Source: Phoronis australis
Lineage: Eukaryota; Phoronida; Phoronidae
Assembly (NCBI GenBank): GCA_002633005.1
Contig: NMRA01000556.1
Location: 133,190-197,189 of the forward strand
DNA length: 64,000 nucleotides
Direction of reading: 5' to 3'
Of this stretch, positions 50,606-63,289 are shown in pieces (position 1 is the first letter of the stretch; each line of letters opens with the position of its first letter). Under the pieces are notes generated by a model. It ran no database searches. It was not told where the DNA came from and saw nothing but the letters and a program-made list of their open reading frames with translations. Both the position numbers and the translations under genes were made by a program.

Positions 50606-50745
50606 AGGGGGGAGGGAGTGCGGCAGAGGGGTAGGTCGGGAGCGAGGGAGGGAGGGTGGCAGGGAGGGCGGCAGGGAGGGAGGGAGGCAGGAGAGCGAGA
50701 GGAAGAGGGTGAGTGAGAGGGAGAGAGAGAAGGAGTGTATCTTCT
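50606..50745. repeat. GGGA-rich purine tract near the start of intron 2
   Basis: Many GGGAGGGAGGG runs on the + strand about 70 bp after the LIM1 donor. This explains the Arg/Glu/Gly and Pro/Ser/Leu ORFs on the two strands. Strong G-quadruplex potential in the pre-mRNA. Confidence 0.88.
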
Positions 50746-51764
50746 CTGACATGCGGATGCACCAGGTTGTGCAATACTAACAAGCAAATTGGGACAGGTC
50801 AAGTCGAGAAACTGCTAGGGGGTATTCGCAATGCCCTCTAACTGAAGAGGGAGCAACTAATTTGTACAAACCGTCTGGAGTATGTCCCCAAATTCCAGCT
50901 TATGATTTCGAGAAGTCGAAAGTGTGACCCAACTTAGGTATAGATGGTTTTGAAGAAAAAGTAATTCCATAACCCGCCAGCTGACTACATATGACATTGA
51001 TATGACAGTAAGTTGCTTTGTTGAAGCTTCTAACAAAACTTATTGCGACACTATAGTGTTTGAACGTTGTTTTCGTTTTTTCTCTTTTTATTAAAATTAT
51101 CAACTGACCGCAAATTTTAGTTTGAGACAGCTTCTCTCACACGTACACGAGCGCGCTTGCGGGCACACGCACACGCACACTCACGAACGCCACACACACT
51201 TTAACCGAGGTATTGGCTTCCGAGGAATCATAAGGCAAACCAATTGCCATTGATTAATGTTTTAAGACCTACAGCATCTATTTTGACCTCATTTCAACGA
51301 CAGTGAACCAGGTGCTGACTTGAGTGAACCTTTCAAGTCTGACTGGATAAATACGACCGCAGTTAGTCATCTTTACTTTTGCATAAACGTCATTTCACTT
51401 TTCAGTTTTCCAAGTGGTGAACTTGGTCTGATGCTTTTAGTTGTCAAGGGAACATGTTTTCTTGTCAACAATAGTTAAGTCGAGCCTTAACATGACATCG
51501 ATGACGTCAGATCCGACGCATCTCGAGTGACGTTACTTCAGCAGAATGGTAGTTTAAAGCCAAACGCAGCGATTATTTGGTCAAGGTGAACATAGCAATC
51601 TTTAAACAATCTGAATGAACCAAACTCGATCGGCAATGCTGTTGTGTGAACTGAAAAGGTCTGCAACACGACAAGTCGTAAAAATACCTTTTGAGCAGAC
51701 CGTTACGAATCTACCTTTCTTCCCTTATTAATACATGTTTATGCGCGCATGCCTTCAAAGAAAT
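50746..51764. other. Intron 2, no feature
   Basis: A short CACACG-rich stretch near 51160-51200 and a CRE palindrome at 51502-51509. Otherwise nothing seen. Confidence 0.4.
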
Positions 51765-51892
51765 CGCGTCGGTTGCTGCTTGAAAATGGCATTGTTTTGT
51801 TCACATCAAAGGTGAAAGGTCACATTCTCCATGTAAGGGAAACTACGTCCATGTCTTGCCATGCCAATTAAGGAGAGGTGCTTTGCCTTTTT
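51765..51892 (+). repeat. Diverged dispersed repeat (inverted partner at 56090)
   Basis: Shares TTTTGTTCACATCAAAGGTG, AAAGG, CACATTCTCC and ATGTCTTGCCATGCCAAT in order with the complement of 56090-56235. No coding signal. Confidence 0.55.
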
Positions 51893-52752
51893 GCAAGTAA
51901 AGCAAAAATGCTATGACAACAACAGCAATTCAAAATCTTCACAAACAAGGAGTGATCAGTTTCAGTGCCAGATAAACACTTTGAACCATACAGTTTTGTC
52001 TAGTTTTCACGTTCTTTGCTTCTTCAAGAACCTGATGCTTGTTTCATGAAAATTGACTAAGGACTTACATGTAGGCGACGTTCAACACTTTCTGATTTTG
52101 GGCTTCAAAACAAGGTCTTGGCGATTACAATAGTCTACTCATCATGGTATTCACAACCTGGCAATATGAATAATACACTTAGCCTAAGATTTGAAAAAAA
52201 TGATGATGTCTATAGGGAATGAATCCAAAGACAAATTTCCAGTCAGTTAGTTAAAAAGGAACAAATGTACAACCGAAAGCCTTCATTTACATTGATAAAA
52301 CCAAAGTGCCAAAACTCCCCGGACTACAGAGTTCAAGGGAACAGTGAGGGCCGACCAGCCAGATTTTTTTACAGATCTAAAGTATCTGAAGGGTACCTGA
52401 ATTTCATAGTAATTCTCAACTTCGCGCTTGCCTAAAAATGTGCAAATTTGGCAAACTTTGGAACTCCATATATTAACATGGCTGATGGGATTAACATGCT
52501 TTAGGCACTGTTTTCGAAAACGCGGCTAGATATTGTATTTAAAATGTTTCGAGTTTGGGTGAGGGGCAATGCAAGTAGAGAACTTTTATGATTTTCATGA
52601 AAAAAAAAGTTTGAATGAAAGAAAAAACAGTCGCAGCGTTTTTGAGATCTCATGTTGAACATTTCAACTACCGTTTTTAAATTGTTAAAATTTTGTAACT
52701 GATACTGAAGTTTTTCTCTCAATGTACTTTTTTCTCTAAATTTAACTAAGAC
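51893..52752. other. Intron 2, no feature
   Basis: Includes a small fragment (near 52636) of the 28.3/29.2 kb dispersed repeat. Otherwise nothing seen. Confidence 0.4.
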
Positions 52753-53159
52753 CAGGGCCCGGCCTCCAATCTTTTTAATCGAAATGGAACTCGAAATTAG
52801 GTTTGGCATTTTCTACTCTACTTTTGGGCGAACTCAAGATAAATGTCTATTATTCTATACTCGAGTACACAATAACTTACGTAGATAATTTATTGCTCTG
52901 CGTTCACAGTTTGTAAACCCAATATTAAAGCAATAAGTTCGAGTTTGAACTCGAAATTTCGAGTTTTTACTCGAGTTTGTAGCACGAATATAAGGGTCTT
53001 CAAGGGCAAACTTGAACTAGAAACTCCTATACATAAACTATAATGTATTCGAGCACATTCTGATAACCAATTATCTTAAGTTCGCACAAAAGGAGCAGAG
53101 AAATTGCCAAAAATAGTTTCGAGTTCGTTTCGAGTACAAAGATTAGAGACTGGGCCCTG
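52753..53159 (-). mobile_element. hAT-like MITE, CAGGGCCCGG ends, copy 2
   Basis: Inverted relative to 4223-4617, about 407 bp, with the same terminal repeats and the same internal CTCGAAATTTCGAG core. The flanks ACTAAGAC (left) and ATCAAGAC (right) agree at 6 of 8 positions, consistent with an aged 8-bp hAT target duplication. It sits in the inferred second intron of Lhx3/4. ORFs across it are shadows. Confidence 0.7.
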
Positions 53160-53415
53160 ATCAAGACACCCAATTCACGGCAAATTGAAGAAAAGTCAGA
53201 AATGAAATTCGACAGTTTTTTTACTTTCGGAAAACTTTTACCGAGTTTAAATGTACAGTTTTTTAGACTTGTGATTCCGATCCTACTTAATATTGAGATC
53301 GTGGCGTGCTGACCACGTAGTAAAATAACTTTCACAGCCTTAAGTTAATCAATATCTTGGCAACTCTGTGAAGAATATGAAGTTATTTTAAAGGCAGATT
53401 ATTGACGAAAAAAAC

Positions 53416-53480
53416 GCAGGGCGGAATCTAACTCACAAGCCCCACGACTGCAATGGAACGGCTTGCTGGCTGAACTAAAC
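53416..53480 (-). mobile_element. Second tRNA-like SINE head (candidate)
   Basis: On the minus strand TTTAGTTCAGCCAGCAAGCC (box A-like) and GAGTTAGATTCC (box B-like, two changes) have the same order and spacing as the copy at 13450-13530, followed by a T-run. Likely the same family, more diverged. Confidence 0.35.
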
Positions 53481-54209
53481 ACCAAAGCACCAATCGAAAC
53501 TAATGAAGTCACGAGTCTCGATTACAACGAATATCTGGCATCTGGCAGACAACGTCACGAATGTGCAATTTGTAAGGAAATCACAAATTGACAACGGACT
53601 TGTTGCTTTATATACATGTTGCTCTAGGTTTAAACCAATAACTTCAAGAGGCCTATCCCATCCAATACTAATCCTCCGAAATGCATTTCGGGCCTCAAAA
53701 CCGATAATGTCCATTTAAAGTGTCGCCTAGTTAGTAGAGTTTAAAAAATGCAAACGTAGAAACATACAGTATGAATATTCTGAACTTTCGAATAATAAGT
53801 GTCACAATAAATAAAACCTGACGTATTTTGCCAAGGGTTGCCATTCGGAACCAAAACAAAACTGATTACAAGCTGGACAGTACACGAAATAAAAACGTTC
53901 TTCATGAAAAGGTAAAAGTGTAGGGGTGTTCAAGTTATATTGCAACGTGAATACTTCAGTACAGTTTTGGTAGAATTTCAAGAATACTCGAAGTTTTAAC
54001 GTTGGGCGTAGCGCATCTTTAGTTCACTCGATGTACAGTGCATATATATTCTAGAAACATTTTCATGTTCAAAATTTTTATACGTTGACTAACGTCTTTC
54101 AATAGTGCGCTGTTGGGAGTCATAAACATCTACAAACTCCGTGGTTGAACCGGTACAAACATAAACCAAGAACTCCACTATTCCGTATCGAAGATACGGC
54201 CTAACTCAA

Positions 54210-54415
54210 AACTATGCGTACATTCATTCGTTTGCGTATTCATTCACGCATCCATTCATTAATCCATTCATCCATGCATCCATTCATCCACCTATCCACA
54301 ATCCATCCATGCATCCACCTATCCACAATCCATCCATGCATCCACCTATCCGCAATCCATCCATGCATCCACCTATCCACAATCCATCCATGCATCCACC
54401 TATCCCCAATCCATC
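54210..54415. repeat. 27-bp minisatellite in CCAT-rich DNA
   Basis: Unit ATCCATCCATGCATCCACC then TATCCACA, four units at 54301-54408, within a wider ATTC/CCAT-rich zone to about 54540. Produces the His/Ile/Pro and Trp/Met/Asp repeat ORFs on the two strands; not a gene. Confidence 0.9.
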
Positions 54416-54540
54416 CACTCATTCATTCACCCGTTCATTCAGTCGTAAACTCTTTATTTATTATTTCGTTCCTTCGGTCCTTCATCAATTCATACATTTT
54501 TTATTTTCCATTCAGTGTATTCGTTAATTCATATATGAAC

Positions 54541-56089
54541 CACGTGACAAGATAGGAGAGAAAACTACGAAAAAGTTTATGTATTTGATTGTCCAGTAAA
54601 AGAAACGAATCACCTATTTCGAATCAACGTTTTTGTTCCCTATTCTTTTTCAAGGACGTTTGTAAAAATGTGACGTTTGGTTAAAACTATTAATGGTTCT
54701 CTGGTGCAATTAAAACAGAATTTCCTGATTGCGGTTTAGCGTGTAATATTTCAAGTTTGTAAAAACAAAAGTATTCTAAATCAGACACGTGCTGATCAAG
54801 TGTTCGATTCCTGGTATCTCATATTCACTTAAGATTAATTAACCCCTAACTAATTAGTTACAGTGACAACAAAAACAAACATCACAAGAAATGATTAGGT
54901 CACGTGCCTCGCGTGGTTTAGCGCAAGCGGGAATAGTTTTAACACTGTTTCCTAGGAAACTTGTCTATAACATTTGACTATTGCGATATTGTTACAGATA
55001 ACCCAGTTGCAAAAAGTGAGTTAAATATTTTGGTATTAAGAACACCACGCTAAACGAGGTGACGTCAGGGATATTAGTGCGTGTCGCATGAGGTGGAAAG
55101 TCCTCATTATTCGAACCGTATGTTTAATCCAACGTTTGATAATACATTGTCGCTGAAACCAAAAACAAGAGACGAAACAACAATTAATTATTAGAAATAA
55201 AGCTAAAGGATAACAATGTAATAAAGAAACTGACAGAAATATCCTTTTGATGATTTAAGTTCTGACATAGCGAGTCTTTATGGCGATTTTTTAATTTTGA
55301 ACGTTTGGAAGCTCAAATGGAATTAATTATGATCTTTGTACACTCAAAAAATATTTAGGGAAGAAATTCCTAAAAATAATCAGGAAATTTTCCGCACAAA
55401 ATGCTCTAATGATCGGCCGACACAGTTTGAATTGATACCTGATGTATTTTTTAATTTTCACATTCCTACAATTTTTGTTGTTCGTTGGATTCTACAAACC
55501 ATAAAAAACAGTTTCCGTTGTTTCCACCTAAAAAGGCACACCTGAAAATGTGAAATTTACACGGGTTACTGATAAGTCACCTGTAATGAAATTAACAACT
55601 GAAATCTTAATTTCTCTGCACGATGTAAGTTTTTTATGTCATTGCTTTATTTCTACTTCCCGGTTTACTTGTTTTTAACGTAAGCCTATTATTAAACATT
55701 CTTTTTTGGTTTTGATAGCCTTAATTATAACGGTTTTGATATACGAAATGTTACATCGCACACTTATTTCTTTTATTTTGATGCCAATCGTGGTTTTTAT
55801 GAAACAATTACGGGGCCACAGACTTCGTTTTGAACGGTTCTAGCTGAAACGATGTCACATAAGAGTGAGCAATTTGGCTTCCTTAAAAAGGCCTGGGACG
55901 CGACAAACAAATTGCATAATTCAAAATGATTCTTTGCCACTGAAACAAAATTCAACCTGTTCATCAGATATTTTACTACTTGTTCGTAAAAGTTTTGAAT
56001 TTCTATCGATGCCAAAGCATTTTTCTTTTAGTTTCGTATTTCAAAAAACGACCTGGCAACTGTTCGTCAGTTCGTCGATTTTTCTCCCT
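54541..56089. other. Intron 2, no feature
   Basis: AT-rich, short ORFs, one CRE palindrome at 55060-55067. Confidence 0.4.
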
Positions 56090-56235
56090 CAAGGCAAAAC
56101 AGGTTGCCATGATTGGCATGGCAAGACATATTGTACATGGAGAGGTAGCTCATTTAACTTATACGGAAAATGTGTCCTTTGACCTTTGATGTAAACAAAA
56201 TGACGGCGACTTCAAGGAGCAGCAGGCCGATGGGA
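56090..56235 (-). repeat. Diverged dispersed repeat (inverted partner at 51765)
   Basis: On the minus strand reads TTTTGTTTACATCAAAGGTC, AAAGGACACATTTTCC and ATGTCTTGCCATGCCAAT, matching 51765-51892 with one extra insertion. It overlaps ORFs that are therefore doubtful. Confidence 0.55.
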
Positions 56236-59214
56236 GGCAGAAGTCCATAGTGTTTATATTAGTTATAAAGATTCGTAGTATTCAAAAATATTCTAAATTG
56301 CACTAAGACTTCTTTTGCAAACTCGCTTGCTTCACTAAAATTTCCTCATATATGTACTGTGATGTTGACCTCAGATTCGGAGAGCAATTGCACATTATAA
56401 TATGCCGTTTAAAATATATATCTTGTCAGTCAGCTGTTTGTCAAATGACTGTGGGCGCATGCGCGCATTCATCATAAGTAGTAAGGGGAGTAGAAACTTT
56501 GTGGTCACTACAGAAAAACAATTTTGTATTTTTATATAGAAATTTCTTCACAGGGGAAGTGAAAAACTCTGTAGTAGACGTTGGGATTTGTTCAAAATAT
56601 ATTTTTGACGAGCTTTCAGTTTCATGCAACAATTTCGAGGTCACGAACTGCTGCATTTCATTAGGTGGCTCTTGTGTTATGCTGCTGGGGGTAGTGAAAT
56701 CAGCTTAGTCGATGTGAACAATCTAAGACCGGATGTCATTTCACAATAAGTGTCGTCCAATGACATCATTTGGTTTTGTTTGTCGTTATAACGTCATTGT
56801 GTACTTTGATGTCTCTCGCTATTATTTGTCACCAAAATACACAAAACGAATGTTATTCAAAATCAATATCCTTATTATTAAAAATAATGATTATTCAAAG
56901 ATTTTGTTTCATAAGTTAGGCTGTGTGGTAAAATATCGACTGCTTTAGGGTATTGAAGTTAACTGTCGCACAATTTAATTTACATGATGATGTCACATGT
57001 CAAAATTAACCATCACTCCAGTTCCTAACTATACTGCAGAAACCAAATAATTTAACACTCAACAAGAATTGAAAAATTAGTCTGCGATTCTCACCCTCCT
57101 GCCTAAACCGTTACATAAAACATTATTATCAAAACCGAGACTGCACGCGACACGGTCAGGGTGACATCCTATTGAGAACAGCATACCATACCGGAAGAGC
57201 TCAGGTTATCTCAAAACATCAGCTTACTTGGTTTAATCATCTGCTTTAACAACTCTATTTTACACTCAACTTTATGCACCTTAAAATCATTTTAATTAAA
57301 CCATCTGCGGCGGTTTAGGTTGGGAGAAAACCAAACCACGGCACACGTGCCGGAGTTCGTCGCAGTTGCTGGCTCTCACAGGAACATTTCCCCACGGAAA
57401 TCTATTATTAATTTATTAATTCCTTTGACTTCTGAGTCCATTGTTTTAATTGCTGTTCAGGTGTGGGGTAAAGTGAATCGGTGAACTGGTGATTAGCAAA
57501 CAAAATGCCAAGAAAAGGGATATCCGATGATCTTCGACGTATCACGGCTTTTGCAGTGCCTTTTAATTGAAATTAGTTATTTTGCGTTGTATTTTTAGAG
57601 TTTCCAAAAACCAGTACATTATCTTAATTGCATAAATCATTTCTTAAAAGAGCCAGTGCAAACTTAAATTTTTCTGAGTACAATTTCAGATAAGAATCTA
57701 AGACGTGATTAAGTTAAAATATCACTTACAACAGAGATAGTGAATTAAACGAGTCGGCCCAGCATTGGTTTTGACTGAAAGAAAATTCGTCTTTTTCTGC
57801 ACATGGGGTTGGCGTTTCCAGTGTTTTTATAAACCGACACAAAAGTTGCACGAAATCTCGTTTTGCACTTTTGCTCCTAAAACAGAATTTGCATCAGAAA
57901 GAAATTAATTACTTTAGATTACATTTTGGCTCTGACTGTGAGGACTGTACATCGCCACCTACACAATTAATGGAAGAATGTCTACAGACATATCAAATGT
58001 ACATGCACTGCTTACGCGGGTTGTTTCAGTTTATTTTGGCTGAAAGCATATTCTAAAATGTTCATCAACACAATGAGACAATTACTCAGGTGTTTTACTG
58101 TATTTTAAAAGTTTTTATTTAATCCCTGTAGAGTTTAGTAGAAGTACACTGTACTTCGGTTACTATTTGTTTCAAATAATTGGAAATGACCAACGTTATC
58201 TTACACGTGTAACAGGTATTGTTTGTGTGTCCTTGAGAGCGCAGCGTATTGTTTTTCTTTTTATGATTTGTTCTTAGGCGATATCGCTTGACAGAAAATA
58301 ATACTTAAAGTGATACTCATCGTGTTGTGTTCATGTATGATGCGTCGTATAATGGCTTGTCCCTGGGGTGAAGGGAGCGCCGTTCTCTAATGGAGTTTGC
58401 TAGCAGAACGCAAAACAAGAAGCCTAGAATAAATGCAGCAGAGGCAATTGTGATGTCACAATTGTACGATTCTTTCGACGAAATAAATGACAAACTAGCC
58501 ATTTACCGATATTGTGTAGATGTGATCAAGTACGCATCGTTGCTATATGGCACTTTGGCATTAGGGGCTTAACGCAGCGGGTTTTCCAACTTTTAAATAA
58601 TTCTTTTCCAAGCTTCACACACAAATGTGAAACATTTCAAAATGTCCTTGAATGTAAGAATTTGCCTTGCATTCCTGTCAACTCAGTCCGTCAAGCTCAT
58701 AAATTGGATCAGACGAAAGGTACTTTTGTACTCTCATAACGCTAAGGATTTTTGTAAGTAAAATGTTTCCCATACATAGGTTTGCCACAACCGCCATAGT
58801 TTCCGTTGTTAAATTCCACAAGTGCAAATCAAATATGGCGGACATCTCCTACATAAACGTACTGCAACAAAATATTCTTTTCTGCATGTTTCGGATGGCA
58901 TTTCACGGAATCGTTGACCGACATAAAGCTACGCAACCACTGCAGCATATCCATGGTTTCAAGTCTTTGAGTTTAGTCATGGACTGAAGTCATTTTTGCG
59001 CTCTCAATACCATAGAGAGCGCCAATATGAAAAAACCGCTATTAGAAGCAGACATGATTAACGACAATTCTCGTGCCATCCATTTGTTTGTTGATTATTA
59101 AAGCCTATGAATGACTTAGGTCTGTTACCAATGTTAGGTGAAATGAAAAAGGAAATGATCACTGTTAATGAAATGGCAACATAAATACAATGTATGTAGG
59201 AGCAGCTATGTAAG
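56236..59214. other. Intron 2, no confident exon
   Basis: Contains the LIM2-like string at 57919-58056 discussed under findings and an ATGGCGG-context ORF at 58835. Neither is called as coding. Confidence 0.35.
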
Positions 59215-59286
59215 CTACAACATACAATGTAGCTACACCATACAATGTAGCTACACCATACAATGTAGCTACAACATACAATGTAG
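59215..59286. repeat. 18-bp tandem repeat, exactly four units
   Basis: Unit CTACAMCATACAATGTAG, itself nearly palindromic (CTACA...TGTAG). Units differ only at one A/C position. Explains the SYIVWC-type repeated minus-strand ORF. Confidence 0.92.
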
Positions 59287-59892
59287 CATGGGGATCTCTC
59301 TTGAAAATGACTTACAGGAGTATGGGATTTAGAGTAGTCCACAGTCGTTATCACAGGGTACTACTGGTGTATAGAAAGGCGCCTGTGGCCGGTCGAATGA
59401 AACAGTCCCAAATCGGCACTCAACTAAGTTCCCTAACTCTACTATTTGTGGGATTGTGAAAACACCAATTCTCCTTTCTTATGTCGTTTGAATATCATTA
59501 CTAGACCAATTCCTGGCTTTGATGCAAATTGAGAATGAACTCGTCGTCGAATTCTCGGTATTATTGAAAATAAGTAGGGATCTTTTCATGCAACCCCCCG
59601 AATTTAAGGACTAAGTCCGTAATTATTTTGAGTGAATTAAGGGCTTAGTTTTTAGTTATATTAGAAGAAAAATATCATTATTCAAAGGAGAGCTTGTAAC
59701 AGATTAAAATTATAGAAAAACATATTAAGTCATGAACGAAACAAATAGGCAAAACATTTAGGGGACTTACTGTAATTGAGACCCTAATAGGGACTGTTTC
59801 ATGCAACCGGCTACTAGAATACCTAAAACCAATATAGTAAATGCTTGGTACAGTGAAATGAATACTGGCACCAATTCGCCTACAGATACTCA

Positions 59893-60083
59893 CAGTGGCG
59901 GATTTAGGGGGGGGNGCCCTGAACAAACCCCGTTTACCGTTTTTTTTTTAGTCAAAAGGTCCGCAAACCCAAAAATTAGAGTCCCTGCATCCTTACACTT
60001 TAAGCTGGGAGCGCGCATCTGCCGAAATTCTGGTTATTCATGTGCCCTGGCCCCCCTAACTCAAAATCCTGGGTCCGCCCCTG
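59893..60083. mobile_element. Short hAT-like MITE with CAGTGGCGGAT ends
   Basis: Starts CAGTGGCGGATTTAGGGGGG and ends CCTGGGTCCGCCCCTG, with direct ACTCA on both sides (59888-59892 and 60084-60088). One N sits in the G-run at 59915. About 190 bp, non-coding; the overlapping ORFs are artefacts. Confidence 0.6.
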
Positions 60084-63000
60084 ACTCACACAAGTTTTCC
60101 GGTCAAATCGCGGAATTTCATCCATGGTGCTGCTGCTGTAAACATCTGTGGATATCACATATAACTTGAAGGGAACTGGTTCTTTGGTCAAGGAATAGGA
60201 CTAGATGAGTCTTATGAGTAGTTCTTTAAGTCACGTATGCTTTCTCACACATGCGTTCTTCATATTTGTTTGTTAGCCTGATTTACTTACTAAGGCACTA
60301 GTAAAAAAATATTTGCGCCCGAGTCACTTTCAATTCGCCCTCTGCCTTCTTATAAGTAAGTCGCAGGCGTGTTTTCAGCTGATCGTCAGGCTTACCACAT
60401 GCTTTTGGCGCAAGAAATTTTTGATATCAGTTATCCGTAAAACTCCAATATGTACTGTAAGCTTATTGAAATAACACGCATGTATTAGCAACTAATGTCT
60501 GTGGGTCAAGATGGTGGACCATCACAATTCTTACATTTTACCGCGCCTTGATTGAATTGGATTATTATACAATACATATTCCCGCCTTACTCTGTGGAAT
60601 TTAGGCCAATATGAGCCTCTTTGCAAAAATTACCGTGAACGCACATATTTAGGCATGAGAACCTGCACGTGTGTCCGGAATTAGTCACGTGTACCTTTAT
60701 AGCATATGCCACGCTCAAAGAAAAAAAAGACAAAAGATCAAGTTTTTGAGAAATAGCAGGAGATAGAGGCATGGATTACCTGTTCCAAAACTATGGATAG
60801 TTTGTTCATAATCAATTTAATACTACTTATTCAACAAAAGTCTTACAAATGGACGAAAGACACGCAGAAAACACCCAGTGTGTGGGTGCGAATTCATGGG
60901 ATAGCCGCTTTCATCTGTTAATGAAGGTTGATTGCATGCGCATCTGTGACATTTATTTGGTGTTTTTCTTTAAAAAATCACATTACACGCATGTTTGATT
61001 TTTGCGTAAATAAAGTCAATACATTTATTTAGTTTTCTAGATCATAAGTTGATAAATCTTTTGCTGTCATCTTCATCGCCGTCGTCTACGTAATCCACGT
61101 CATCATGAGATGTGGTCATTCGTTTAGTACCTCAGAGTTGTCCTGCAGCCTCCTTTAGGACAAGATTTGACCGATGGACAACTCGAAAACCAAGGGATTT
61201 TTTTGCGACCTACTGTGTATGCCTAGTTCAACATTACAAATTGTCTAGTATTTCTCCCATTTTCTAATAGTTTTCTGATACAAATAACTCTTAGATTGCT
61301 GCTCACTGATTTCGATTTCCCTCTGTTCTTTTTTGGATAAAACGAAATTTGTGTTGAACAGAATATCAATTCGTCGTCCAGACTAAAAAAAAAAAAAAAA
61401 CACGACGGCTTTGATTGTTGGGAAACCTATGATTGTGCATACCAGCATACTTAGGAAAACGGTATTGTAATGTGCAATTTCTACAATTTTAACAAACTTA
61501 ATTAAATGAGGAATCACTGAATATGTAAAGTAGGTCACGTGGCGTTTTGTATAAATCTACGTCACAGATATAAGTTTTCCTTTTACTACATGTAAGTAAA
61601 ATTCATTTTACAAACCACGATACCTATTGTGTTAACGCGAAAGTGACATGAAAATCCTACACTGTACGATTACTTAAAGGGAATTTCGTAGGATGCACAC
61701 ATTGCAGTGTGGGGGGAACAACGTCATTAAATTATAAAATTTCGTTGTTACAAATTTTAAGAGCATAACCATTATAAAGTGGTACGAAATTCAAATTCAT
61801 TGGCGAATTAAAAATATAGACTACTTCCGATGAGACTTAAATTAAAAACAAATAGTCTCGATGCTCACACCAACAAATATAAAACAAAATTTAGCCGTTG
61901 AAAGACGTCCACATCCAATTCATATTCGTGAGGTCACGTGATGGGCGGAGCTTGCTGGTGTGCTACAGAATTTATAGAACACGAGTAGGCGCGTGATCAC
62001 TCCTTTGGAACATTCAATCGATAGAATGTCGGAATGGTCACAGCTCGCCAGGTATCGTACTTAGCTAAACTTGATCAAGATTGGCCGAGCATACTTTGTT
62101 GTTGCTTTTGAATAATTGGCTTCAAATCGTGTTTGTAACCACTGGTGTGTAGCTATTGGCGTGCAGTGTTTAATAACACTCGTCAAGCCTCGTCATACTT
62201 GCCAATTTTAAATTGTGTACGTATGTTTATTACTAGTTACTGATGTGTTACTGCTATGGTGACGAAGTCATTCGTTAAGTTTAAAATTTTGACGCAAAAA
62301 TTTCAAACCTTCTCACAATAGCACACCCTTGGAATGATGTTACCAAACTCACACTGGTTCTTACGAAGACTCTTGCTTATTATTCACTTCAGTTGTGAAG
62401 AACTTACTAAATGACTACACGTTCAGAGGAACTGGCGGTGCGATTTCCGAGTTCACTAGTGGGAGATTATTTAAGGTGTGCAGTTATTTATGTTTACGCT
62501 ATTCCATGAGCAAATGTACACGTATCCTTGTGTACCTTTTGTATGTCTTGGGAAGAACAGACAGTTTGTTGTTGCTTGACAGACTGGCTTACTTATGAGA
62601 CAAAAGCATTGTCAGAAAATAGACTACATGTAGTTCCGTTACTGAACGATAGATGGAGAAACCAGTTGAGACACTGGAAAGGCAAACTTGCTTGACTTGT
62701 GGAGATGATTTGTTTGAAAGTAATTATTCGGTTTCGTCACCCTGATTTATTATTCAATATTAAGCTCAAACAGCCGATGGGAAGTACCGAGCCAAAACTG
62801 GACCAAGAAAAGGAAAAAATAACCAAATGGGAAGGACGCTTCTCAAAACTTTTTAGGGACGTAATCAGTTTTACGGGCGAAAATGCACCTTTCGAGAATA
62901 ATTGTTAGATGGGATGTTCATGTATAGTTTTCGAAGTAAGTAGCTTTGACCAAAGCTGTAAAACAACAACGTGCGTTGTGTCTTTGAGATTTCTCACTGT

Positions 63001-63289
63001 CGTCTGCTTCTGTCTATCAAGTTCAGTTAAATACACTTAAAATATTTTACCATTTACGTCATCGGGTTTGAATGAGCACATTAAAGCGTCGGCTTGCATC
63101 CGCTTGAGTTGTTGCTCTGTTCATTTTATTAAAACTTGAACTCCAATTGTTTAAGATTTTTTGTTCTTTCTGTTTTTGTACTAACTCAAAATAAATATGT
63201 TAGGCTATATTACGTATTGGCTTACGTCATCAACTGCCTTATTGTAATTTGCACTTAATGACACCGACGTTAAGGCTTAACTTCGAATG
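60084..63289. other. Intron 2, no recognised exon
   Basis: A poly-A run at 61385-61400 and a promoter-like CACGTGATGGGCGGAGC at about 61937. ORFs at 62395-62598 and 62699-62908 have no motif. Confidence 0.4.

Noticed and set aside
54214-54555. His/Ile/Pro repeat protein on + and Trp/Met/Asp repeat protein on -
   Set aside because: Both are translations of the 27-bp minisatellite.
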